7,881 nucleotides of DNA from JBFKPQ01 sp041628225 (GTDB lineage Bacteria; Actinomycetota; Acidimicrobiia; Spongiisociales; JAENVV01): positions 1 through 7,881 of the forward strand of contig JBFKPQ010000102.1 in the NCBI GenBank assembly GCA_041628225.1, in the 5' to 3' direction. The stretch's first letter is position 1. Each line of letters begins with the position of its first letter. The notes beneath the pieces were generated by a model, which saw only the letters and a list, made by a program, of their open reading frames with translations, was not told the origin of the DNA and did no database searches. Below, piece by piece: positions 1-6,622 of the stretch. Made by a program: the position numbers and the translations under genes.

Positions 1-324
1 ATGTGGGTGGTGAGCGTGGTGACCCCGGGAAACGAACGATCGGCACAGGCCCACCTCGGCGGCAACGTCGAAGTCATGGAAGCGAATTACGTCCGCCGGC
101 TCGCCCGCGATGCGGCCACCGAGTTCGGCGTGCAGGCCGAGTTCGAGGTCCTCCACACGGAGGACACCGCTGAGGCGATCGTCGACTTCGCCGGCGACGA
201 CGGAACCATCGTGATGACGACGCACGGCCGATCCGGCATCAGCCGGCTCTTTGGCGGGAGTGTGACCACTGCCGTCGTGGCGCAGTCGCCGCGGGCCGTG
301 GTGATCTACCGACCCGAGGACTGA
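1..324 (+). CDS. Universal stress protein (UspA family), 5'-truncated by window edge
   Basis: C-terminal 107 residues of a universal stress protein, a cytoplasmic alpha/beta fold that often binds ATP and aids survival under stress or starvation. The visible part covers the later strands of the domain. The signature is the segment T74-H-G76-R-S-G79, followed six residues later by G86-S87, and a closing strand ending AVVIYRP. This is the GxxG...GS nucleotide-binding loop in its common compact bacterial form. The first strand and Walker-like start of the domain (usually a VPxDGS-type segment) are missing, so the ATG at position 1 is probably internal and the gene begins upstream. A single-domain Usp is usually about 140-150 residues, so perhaps 35-40 are missing, or more if it is a tandem protein. 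It converges with the marR-like gene, their 3' ends overlapping by 19 bp. Family call firm; role only general. Confidence 0.88.
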   Translation: MWVVSVVTPGNERSAQAHLGGNVEVMEANYVRRLARDAATEFGVQAEFEVLHTEDTAEAIVDFAGDDGTIVMTTHGRSGISRLFGGSVTTAVVAQSPRAVVIYRPED

Positions 325-809
325 CCCGGCTCTCCGTCCCGAGCAGAGATCTCGTCTGTGAGGCGGCCGAGGATCGATCCACATACGTCCTCGAGCTGAG
401 CGACCTGCTCGGGCGACAGGTCTCGAAACACCACGTCGCGCACGTGCGCCACATGACCCGGTGCCGTTTCGACCACCTTCGCCATGCCACCGTCGGTCAG
501 GCGCGCCACCGTCACGCGGCCATCGTCGGCCAACGGGGCTTTCTGGACGTAGCCACGGCTCTCGAGCCGCGCGACCGCATGCGACAAACGGGACAGCGAC
601 GCGTTCGACTGGCGCGCCAGGGCGCTCATTCGGAGCTGCCGATCGGGAGCTTCTGACAGCATGGCGAGGATCCAGTAGTCGAACCCCGTCAGGTCCGCGT
701 CGCAGCGGAGATTGCTGTCCAGCGACGCCGGCAGCAGCGTGGCCACGCCGATAAGGTTGCGCCAGGCGCGCTGTTGGTCGTCGGTGAGCCACTCCGTCAT
801 GGAGCGCAT
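306..809 (-). CDS. MarR-family winged-helix transcriptional regulator
   Basis: 167-residue MarR-type DNA-binding protein, probably a dimer. The winged helix-turn-helix spans about residues 57-110. It has a recognition-helix region rich in S/L/R (SNASLSRLSHAVARLESRGYV) and the wing motif D96-G-R98, the conserved DxR of the family, followed by LTDGG. Flanking helices (10-50 and 115-155) would form the dimer interface. It is the last gene of the minus-strand operon, 9 bp after the flavin reductase stop. No clear Shine-Dalgarno precedes ATG 809 or the in-frame ATG 800, so translation may be coupled. The twin palindromes at 2034-2120 upstream of its own operon are its most likely operators, giving autoregulation and control of the divergent dioxygenase. 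Two cysteines (C36, C143) could sense oxidants or quinones, but that is speculative. Its 3' end overlaps the convergent universal stress gene. Family call firm, ligand unknown. Confidence 0.93.
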   Translation of the reverse strand: MRSMTEWLTDDQQRAWRNLIGVATLLPASLDSNLRCDADLTGFDYWILAMLSEAPDRQLRMSALARQSNASLSRLSHAVARLESRGYVQKAPLADDGRVTVARLTDGGMAKVVETAPGHVAHVRDVVFRDLSPEQVAQLEDVCGSILGRLTDEISARDGEPGQSSGR

Positions 810-818
810 GCTACGACG

Positions 819-1391
819 TCAGGCCACCCCTGCGGAGGGTCGGGCGAAATGTCCCGACAGGCGCGCTACTTCGGAACCGAGCGCCAGGAGCTGCGTGTCC
901 ACGGCCGCATCGACGATCTGGCCGTCCGTGATGGCCTGGGAGGCTCGGGCCACGGGCACGACGAGCGGAACCGCAATACCCCGCAACGCTCGGACCATGA
1001 AGCCCATGGTGTTGATCGCCTGGAGACCGTGGGTACCGCCGGCGGCGGCGATGAGCCCGACCGGCTTGTCGGCGAGGTATGGCGGATCGTCGGAGGCGAG
1101 CAGTTGGAGCCAGTCGATGGCGTTCTTGAACGCTCCCGATACCGTCCCGTGATAGAGCGGCGACGACCAGATCATCCCGTCTGCTCCACGGATGGCGTCC
1201 AAGAGAGCGTCGAGCGACGCAGGCGCAGGCGCGCCGGGCCGAAACATCGGCAGGTCGAGTTCGGCGACATCGAACCGTTCCGTGCTCGCACCGGTGCGCT
1301 CGGCTCCCGCCAGCGCTCGCTCGAGGGCGATCCGACTCGTCGAGGCCGAAGCGAGCGAACCGCCGAGACCGACAACGCGTGAGGAGGCCAT
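819..1391 (-). CDS. NADPH-dependent FMN reductase family flavoprotein
   Basis: 190-residue flavodoxin-fold oxidoreductase that binds FMN and takes electrons from NAD(P)H. Relatives reduce free FMN, quinones, azo dyes or chromate. The N-terminal strand runs into the FMN phosphate loop G10-G-S12...S18-R20. The middle holds the family signature S76-S-P78-L-Y80-H-G82-T-V-S-G86-A-F-K-N90 that contacts the flavin ring. A second glycine loop, A116-A-G118-G119-T-H, follows the third strand. The length is typical and there is no signal peptide or membrane segment. The start ATG overlaps the ribA stop as TGATG, with an AGGTGG Shine-Dalgarno 7 nt upstream inside ribA, so the two genes are translationally coupled. 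Co-expression with a GTP cyclohydrolase II suggests that flavin supply and flavin use are matched. The neighbouring ring-cleavage dioxygenase and MarR regulator favour quinone or aromatic detoxification over general FMN reduction. The substrate cannot be read from the sequence. Confidence 0.93.
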   Translation of the reverse strand: MASSRVVGLGGSLASASTSRIALERALAGAERTGASTERFDVAELDLPMFRPGAPAPASLDALLDAIRGADGMIWSSPLYHGTVSGAFKNAIDWLQLLASDDPPYLADKPVGLIAAAGGTHGLQAINTMGFMVRALRGIAVPLVVPVARASQAITDGQIVDAAVDTQLLALGSEVARLSGHFARPSAGVA

Positions 1392-2017
1392 CAGACCGCC
1401 ACCTGCAGGTCGATGAGATGGCCGGTGTGCGTCGCCTTGGCGGCCAGGTAGCGGCCGTTGGACGGCGAGACGTGCACACCGGTCCGTTCTTGCGAACGAA
1501 TCGTGATGCCGTGCTCCGCCAGCTGGAAGGCTTTGTCGGGGTTGTTCGACAGCAGGTCGATCTCGGTGACGCCGAGCGCCGACAACATCTGGGCGGCGGC
1601 GGTGTAGTCGCGCAAGTCGTCGGCATGACCGAGGGCCCGGTTCGCCTCGTAGGTGTCGAGCCCGGCGTCCTGGAGGGCGTACGCATCAAGTTTCTCGTAC
1701 AGACCGATGCCACGCCCCTCCTGGCGCAGGTACAGCAAGAAGCCACCGACGGAGGCGATGCGTTCGACCGCCTCTCGCAGCTGCGGTCCGCAGTCGCACC
1801 GTTGCGAGCCGAACACGTCGCCCGTCAGGCATTCCGAGTGCGGACGGACGAGCACCGATCCAGAGAGAGCCGACTGCCAGTCCCCAAGGCCGAGGGCAAG
1901 GTGCTCTTCGTCGTCGGCGAGACCGTCGAACGTGAACACGTCGGCGTGGGTGACATAGCCATCACCGAAACGTACGGGTACCGACACATGGCGGCGGATC
2001 CGGGCGGTTTCGATCAT
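1391..2017 (-). CDS. ribA: GTP cyclohydrolase II (stand-alone RibA)
   Basis: Catalyses the first step of riboflavin synthesis: GTP to 2,5-diamino-6-ribosylamino-4-pyrimidinone 5'-phosphate with release of formate and pyrophosphate. Counting from the ATG at 2017 (208 residues), the zinc ligands are C63, C74 and C76 in CLTGDVFGSQRCDCG. The GTP-binding segment is R98-Q-E-G-R102-G-I-G. The conserved AYALQD (Y113), DTYEAN and LSNNPDK motifs follow. The tyrosine in AYALQD is the residue that separates type II enzymes from formylamino-retaining type III. No DHBP synthase (RibB) domain is attached, although many actinobacteria use a RibBA fusion, so this may be a second, accessory copy. The start is chosen because GAGGAG lies 5 nt upstream of ATG 2017; ATG 2020 is also possible. 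An upstream TTG at 2047 has no ribosome site and would read through the operator. First gene of a three-gene operon. Confidence 0.95.
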   Translation of the reverse strand: MIETARIRRHVSVPVRFGDGYVTHADVFTFDGLADDEEHLALGLGDWQSALSGSVLVRPHSECLTGDVFGSQRCDCGPQLREAVERIASVGGFLLYLRQEGRGIGLYEKLDAYALQDAGLDTYEANRALGHADDLRDYTAAAQMLSALGVTEIDLLSNNPDKAFQLAEHGITIRSQERTGVHVSPSNGRYLAAKATHTGHLIDLQVAV

Positions 2018-2022
2018 CATCT

Positions 2023-2028
2023 CTCCTC
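2023..2028 (-). promoter_or_regulatory. Ribosome binding site of ribA
   Basis: On the minus strand GAGGAG sits 5 nt before ATG 2017 and only 2 nt before ATG 2020. It favours the 2017 start and argues against the 30-bp longer reading from TTG 2047, which lies inside the operator region. Confidence 0.6.
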
Positions 2029-2033
2029 GGGTT

Positions 2034-2049
2034 ACTTGAACCATCAACC
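2034..2049 (-). promoter_or_regulatory. Putative MarR operator, ribA-proximal copy
   Basis: Read on the minus strand this is GGTTGATGGTTCAAGT, an imperfect palindrome (TTGAT-GG-TTCAA, one mismatch). It matches the copy at 2105-2120 at 14 of 16 positions, in inverted orientation. It lies directly upstream of the ribA ribosome site, in the leader or at the start of transcription, where a bound repressor would block the operon. A TANNNT hexamer on the minus strand (TAGGTT, 2051 to 2046) overlaps its edge and could be the -10, but I see no matching -35. Assignment to the local MarR protein is inference from proximity and symmetry. Confidence 0.62.
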
Positions 2050-2075
2050 TACGACGGGGTGCGACTATTCCACCG

Positions 2076-2104
2076 TTGACACGTCGTGCGATATCGGGTA
2101 GCTT
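2076..2104 (+). promoter_or_regulatory. Promoter for the dioxygenase gene
   Basis: A perfect -35 hexamer TTGACA (2076-2081) is followed after 17 bp by TAGCTT (2099-2104), which fits the actinobacterial TANNNT -10. The -10 abuts the palindrome at 2105-2120, so the transcription start would fall inside the operator and the leader would be only about 10 nt long. This is a standard layout for repression by promoter occlusion. Confidence 0.6.
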
Positions 2105-2120
2105 AGTTGAAGGTTCAAGT
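2105..2120 (+). promoter_or_regulatory. Putative MarR operator, dioxygenase-proximal copy
   Basis: AGTTGAAGGTTCAAGT contains a perfect palindrome TTGAA-GG-TTCAA at 2107-2118. It lies between the -10 hexamer and the ATG at 2122 and includes the likely ribosome site GAAGG (2109-2113, 8 nt before the ATG). The same sequence recurs inverted at 2034-2049, with centres 71 bp apart (close to seven helical turns), so two dimers would sit on roughly the same face of the DNA. It is probably bound by the MarR protein encoded at 306-809. Confidence 0.66.
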
Positions 2121-2121
2121 C

Positions 2122-2916
2122 ATGTCCAACGAATTCACCGACTCCCGTATCCCTGCTCTGTTCCTGTCCCATGGTGCGCCGCCCCTCGCCGACGATCCCG
2201 TCTGGACGCGCCAGCTCGCCTCGTGGAGCGGCGGCCTGCCGCGCCCGACCGCCATCCTCATCGTGTCGGCTCACTGGGAGGCCGACCCGCTCACGATCGG
2301 CGCGACCACCACGGTTCCGCTGTACTACGACTTCTGGGGCTTCGCACGCCGTTACTACGAGGTGCAGTACCCCGCCCCCGGCGCTCCGGCGCTGGCCGCC
2401 GAGATCCGCAAGCTGCTCCACGGTGCCGGATACCGAACCCACGACGACCCAGACCGCGGCTTGGACCACGGGGCGTACGTTCCGCTGGTCGAGATGTATC
2501 CGGATGCGGACATTCCGGTTCTGCAGATCTCCATGCCCACACTCGACCCGACCACCTTGCTGGAGATCGGCAAACGCCTGGCGCCACTCCGAGACCAGGG
2601 CGTGCTCATCATTGGCTCCGGCTTCTCGACCCACAACCTGCGGCTCATCGACATGTCCGCCGGCCTCGACGCCCCCGCGCCAGGGTGGTCGGCCGAGTTC
2701 GATGACTGGCTCCGGTCCACCGCCGCCGCCGGCGACATCGACGCGCTGATCGACTTCGAACGCAAGGCTCCTGCCGCGCGCGTCGCCCACCCGCGCATCG
2801 AACACTTCGCACCGTTGTTCGTGACGCTCGGAGCCAGCCTCGAAGAGGCAACGGCCACCTCGGTGATCGATGGATTCTTCATGGGCTTGTCGAAACGGTC
2901 GTTGCAGTACGGCTGA
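2122..2916 (+). CDS. Class III extradiol ring-cleavage dioxygenase (LigB / DOPA 4,5-dioxygenase-like, YgiD type)
   Basis: 264-residue cytoplasmic, metal-dependent dioxygenase of the LigB fold. Family members open catechol-type rings next to the hydroxyls; plant DODA and bacterial YgiD act on DOPA, but many bacterial members have unknown substrates. Conserved histidines are all present: H17 in LSHGAP, H51 in SAHWE, H116 in GLDHGAY, H171 in FSTHN, and the pair H223 and H228 in AHPRIEHFAPL. These supply the zinc or iron ligands and the acid/base residues. Length is normal. ATG 2122 is chosen because GAAGG lies 8 nt upstream; the TTG at 2107 lies inside the operator palindrome and would add only five residues. 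It is divergent from the ribA operon and probably controlled by its MarR regulator through the twin palindromes. A quinol or catechol stress substrate is inferred from the flavin reductase neighbour. Family call firm. Confidence 0.93.
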   Translation: MSNEFTDSRIPALFLSHGAPPLADDPVWTRQLASWSGGLPRPTAILIVSAHWEADPLTIGATTTVPLYYDFWGFARRYYEVQYPAPGAPALAAEIRKLLHGAGYRTHDDPDRGLDHGAYVPLVEMYPDADIPVLQISMPTLDPTTLLEIGKRLAPLRDQGVLIIGSGFSTHNLRLIDMSAGLDAPAPGWSAEFDDWLRSTAAAGDIDALIDFERKAPAARVAHPRIEHFAPLFVTLGASLEEATATSVIDGFFMGLSKRSLQYG

Positions 2917-2939
2917 TACCGCATAGCCGGGGCCACCAC

Positions 2940-2970
2940 TAGGCTCCGTCACCACCCACACCACCGAGGA
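2940..2970 (+). promoter_or_regulatory. Possible ahcY -10 element and ribosome site
   Basis: The 58-bp gap before ahcY holds TAGGCT (2940-2945), a TANNNT-type -10, without a recognisable -35 at 16-18 bp. GAGGA (2966-2970) lies 4 nt before the ATG and is the probable ribosome site. No terminator hairpin separates the dioxygenase from ahcY, so some read-through is possible. Confidence 0.3.
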
Positions 2971-2974
2971 TTCC

Positions 2975-4408
<1,434 letters not shown>

Positions 4409-4433
4409 CTCGGAGTCTGGACCCACAATGACC

Positions 4434-4461
4434 AGAGCCCCCGGTCACCCGGGGGCTCTTT
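4434..4461 (+). terminator. Intrinsic terminator-like hairpin after ahcY
   Basis: A perfect 11-bp stem (AGAGCCCCCGG paired with CCGGGGGCTCT) with loop TCAC starts 25 bp after the ahcY stop codon, followed by a short T run (the stem's last T plus two more). The T tract is weak but the stem is very GC-rich. It lies between two converging genes and may stop both; the minus-strand side has no T tract after the stem. Confidence 0.75.
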
Positions 4462-4489
4462 GGGCTCGTCGCCCTAGGTCGATGGGAGG

Positions 4490-5179
4490 TCAGGCAGTGA
4501 CCCGCTCCTCTTCGGTGACCATGGGGAAGACCAGGGTGGGTTCACCCTTGGAGACCCACACCATTCCGAACCCGGCCAGCATGAATGCCAGACCCACACC
4601 GGCGAAGATGCCGGCCAGTCCGAGGCCCAGCTGCAGGGCGGAGTGGGTGACCGTTCCGACGCCCAGCTCGGCGAACAGACCGTGGGCGGTGCCGCTCCAC
4701 GCCTGGCTCCGGGCCGGACCCTCGAGCGGGTGACGGCGGTCGAAGTCGGTCCAGTACTTGCCATCCACGGGAACCTCGTACTCGCCTGCGGCGAAGAACT
4801 CACCCTCGTACTCGACGTCAGCGTCGAGCACCACGGTCTGCGTGCCGTGCAGGATGTGGTAACCGATGGTCGCCATCTGGAACATGTACTCGCTGCCGGT
4901 GTTCACCAGCGGATCATTCGGATCGAGATCGGCCTCGACGACCGGGTAACCCCAGTCCTCGGTGAGCAGCGCCATGATCGCCTCGGCGCCTTCGGTGGTG
5001 CCACGGTCGACCAGCTGGCCGTCTTCGTTATAGCTCAGTGTCACGTTCTGGGCTTCGCTGAACTTCTGCAACGACTCGTAGCCGTTCTGCACCTGGAAGA
5101 ACGCCACCGCACCTGCGGCCACGAACACCAGACCCATGATTGCCAGGAAGAACCCAACCGTCCGGATTCGATTCAACAT
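4490..5179 (-). CDS. Two-segment membrane protein with outer domain, unknown function
   Basis: 229 residues; I do not recognise a named family. A short basic N-terminus (RIR) leads into a hydrophobic helix at about 8-28. A polar, acidic domain of about 150 residues follows (29-180), then a second helix (about 182-208, glycine-rich, LQLGLGLAGIFAGVGLAFML) and a short acidic tail. The positive-inside rule places both ends in the cytoplasm and the middle domain outside. The middle has no cysteine pair, lipobox or catalytic motif; it is rich in D, E, Y and G. The layout resembles small actinobacterial membrane proteins often mislabelled 'aromatic ring-opening dioxygenase LigA', a weak comparison from memory. 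The start is well supported: GGAGGT (5187-5192) lies 7 nt upstream of the ATG. Expression probably responds to a Rex- or CRP-type regulator at the palindrome 5203-5222. Monocistronic by position, converging on ahcY. Confidence 0.85.
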   Translation of the reverse strand: MLNRIRTVGFFLAIMGLVFVAAGAVAFFQVQNGYESLQKFSEAQNVTLSYNEDGQLVDRGTTEGAEAIMALLTEDWGYPVVEADLDPNDPLVNTGSEYMFQMATIGYHILHGTQTVVLDADVEYEGEFFAAGEYEVPVDGKYWTDFDRRHPLEGPARSQAWSGTAHGLFAELGVGTVTHSALQLGLGLAGIFAGVGLAFMLAGFGMVWVSKGEPTLVFPMVTEEERVTA

Positions 5180-5202
5180 TGCTGCTACCTCCGATGAGCA
5201 GG

Positions 5203-5222
5203 ATTGTGAAACTTTTCACAAT
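5203..5222 (-). promoter_or_regulatory. Rex-type operator (perfect palindrome with 9-base arms)
   Basis: Arms ATTGTGAAA and TTTCACAAT are exact reverse complements separated by CT. This contains TTGTGAA-N4-TTCACAA, the binding pattern known for Rex, the repressor that responds to the NADH/NAD+ ratio. It also contains TGTGA-N6-TCACA, the CRP/FNR-family pattern, so the factor is not certain, although the outer TT/AA positions favour Rex. It sits directly downstream of a -10 candidate and 23 bp before the start codon, a repressor position. Confidence 0.68.
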
Positions 5223-5224
5223 GT

Positions 5225-5253
5225 ATCATCGGCGCTCGAACCGACTTTCTCAA
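5225..5253 (-). promoter_or_regulatory. Promoter of the 4490-5179 membrane protein gene
   Basis: On the minus strand TTGAGA (5253 to 5248, five of six -35 consensus positions) is followed after 17 bp by GATGAT (5230 to 5225, four of six -10 positions). The expected start point falls inside the palindrome 5203-5222, so the bound factor would most likely repress. Confidence 0.5.
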
Positions 5254-5335
5254 GCCGAGGAAGACCCTCCCCGCAAGGACCAAAGTCCCAACCCATGGAT
5301 GACCGAACCGGTCGGGCTGGGCCGTGGCCCCTGTC

Positions 5336-6604
5336 CTACAGTTCCAACGCGTTCGAGCGGGCGATCGACCCGAGATGGCAGCCCGACGGCTTCACCGTGC
5401 GCTCCTGGGTAGCGCGGTCCACGCCGATCAGGCCGAACTGCATGCGGTATCCCACAGCCCATTCGAAGTTGTCGAACGCCGACCAGTGGATATAGCCGGT
5501 CAGGGGGACCCCGTCGGCGATGGCGGCGTGCAGCGCGGCGAGGCCATGGTCGATGAACTCGACCCGTTCGGCGTCGTCGGTGGCCGCGATGCCGTGCTCG
5601 GTGACGATCACGTCTTTACCCGGCAGCAGCTCGGCGGCCCGACGCACCGTGGCGGCGATCGCTTCGGGTCGCCACTCGTACCCCATGTCCGTGCGACGGA
5701 TCTCGCCGGACGAGCCCTGGCCGAGCTTCGACTGTGAACGGAGCGCCGGCGGGACGACGAGGCGCCGGATCGCCGGCGTCTCGACGAGCAGCCTGGCGAG
5801 CGGTCGCAGTGGATTGGGCACGTTGATCTGGACCCGAGTGTACGTCTGGACGCCCACGAAGTCATCGTCCTCAGACACCTCGAAGAAGGTGTCCTCCATC
5901 CGATCTCTGATGTAGTCACGGAGCGGCGCTCCGCCTTCGTTCGCCTCCCACTCGACCATGGCGTGGGTGGCACCGACGCGGGCGTCGGGTCGGCTCTCCT
6001 TCACCGACTCGAGGCCGCAGGCGTGACCGCGGCGCAGACCGGCGATGGCCGCCTCCCACGACGCTTCGTCCTTCGTCCCGGGCGGAAAGTCCAGACCGCC
6101 GAGGTACCCGCCATATGCCACGATGCCGGGCTCGTTAATCGTGCAGTACCAATCGACACGATCCCCCAGTGCCCGCACCAGCCGATCGCAGTAGCGGGCG
6201 AACAGTTCCGGAGCATCGGGAGCCATCCATCCTCCCCGCCCGGCCAACCAGATCGGGAGGGTGAAGTGGTTCAAGGTGACCATGGGCGTCATCCCGGCCT
6301 CGAGCACCGCCTCGGTCACGTCGACGTAGTGGGCGAGCGCCGCCTCGTCGAACGTGCCTTCCGCCGGTTCGATCCGACTCCACTCCACCGAGAACCGGTA
6401 TGTGTTGAAGCCCAGCGAGCCCACGAGGTCGGCGTCGGAGCGGTAGCGCGTGTACTGCTCGATGGCCGTCCCGCTCGGCTCGGCCACTGGAGAACCCGGC
6501 CGGAGCTCCCACGCCCACCAGTCCGAATTGCGGTTGTCGCCTTCCACCTGATGGGCCGCCGCCGCCGTACCCCACAGGAATCCTTCCGGGAATGTCAGTC
6601 GCAT
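5336..6604 (-). CDS. Glycoside hydrolase family 1 (beta-glucosidase-like)
   Basis: 422-residue retaining beta-glycosidase with a (beta/alpha)8 barrel, slightly short for GH1 (usually 440-480). Family marks in order: FPEGFLWGTAAAAHQVEG near the N-terminus with sugar-binding Q19 and E21; R70-F-S-V-E-W; N111-H112-F in the -1 subsite; acid/base E158 in TINEP; nucleophile E336 in VTEHG; and the aglycone and sugar-contact motif W374-S-A-F-D-N-F-E381-W near the C-terminus. The nucleophile motif reads E-H-G where the family norm is E-N-G. No signal peptide, so it acts on imported di- or oligosaccharides or glycosides; the exact substrate (glucoside, galactoside or other) cannot be read. It starts 18 bp after the stop of the small orphan gene upstream, and no Shine-Dalgarno is visible before ATG 6604, so coupled translation in a two-gene operon is likely. 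No sugar transporter or LacI regulator lies nearby. No clear terminator hairpin follows. Confidence 0.94.
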   Translation of the reverse strand: MRLTFPEGFLWGTAAAAHQVEGDNRNSDWWAWELRPGSPVAEPSGTAIEQYTRYRSDADLVGSLGFNTYRFSVEWSRIEPAEGTFDEAALAHYVDVTEAVLEAGMTPMVTLNHFTLPIWLAGRGGWMAPDAPELFARYCDRLVRALGDRVDWYCTINEPGIVAYGGYLGGLDFPPGTKDEASWEAAIAGLRRGHACGLESVKESRPDARVGATHAMVEWEANEGGAPLRDYIRDRMEDTFFEVSEDDDFVGVQTYTRVQINVPNPLRPLARLLVETPAIRRLVVPPALRSQSKLGQGSSGEIRRTDMGYEWRPEAIAATVRRAAELLPGKDVIVTEHGIAATDDAERVEFIDHGLAALHAAIADGVPLTGYIHWSAFDNFEWAVGYRMQFGLIGVDRATQERTVKPSGCHLGSIARSNALEL

Positions 6605-6622
6605 CGGCGAAATCGTAAGCGT

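Noticed and set aside
2015..2047. Longer ribA start at TTG 2047 and longer dioxygenase start at TTG 2107
   Set aside because: Both would translate the operator palindromes, have no ribosome site, and add residues that are an artefact of the shared repeat.
2018..2121. FMN riboswitch before ribA
   Set aside because: The leader is short, is occupied by the palindromes, and lacks the conserved RFN-element blocks.
2917..2974. SAH riboswitch before ahcY
   Set aside because: The segment AGGCTCCG recalls the 3' part of the SAH riboswitch core, but its 5' partner (GAGGAGCG...TGC type) is missing and the 58-bp gap is too small for the full fold.
5203..5222. CRP/GlxR site as the preferred reading of the palindrome
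   Set aside because: TGTGA-N6-TCACA does fit, but the full TTGTGAA-N4-TTCACAA and position right after the -10 fit Rex repression better; kept as the alternative.
5278..5313. Terminator hairpins downstream of GH1 (GGAC-caaa-GTCC and GACCG-aac-CGGTC)
   Set aside because: Stems of only 4-5 bp without a following T run on the minus strand are too weak to call.
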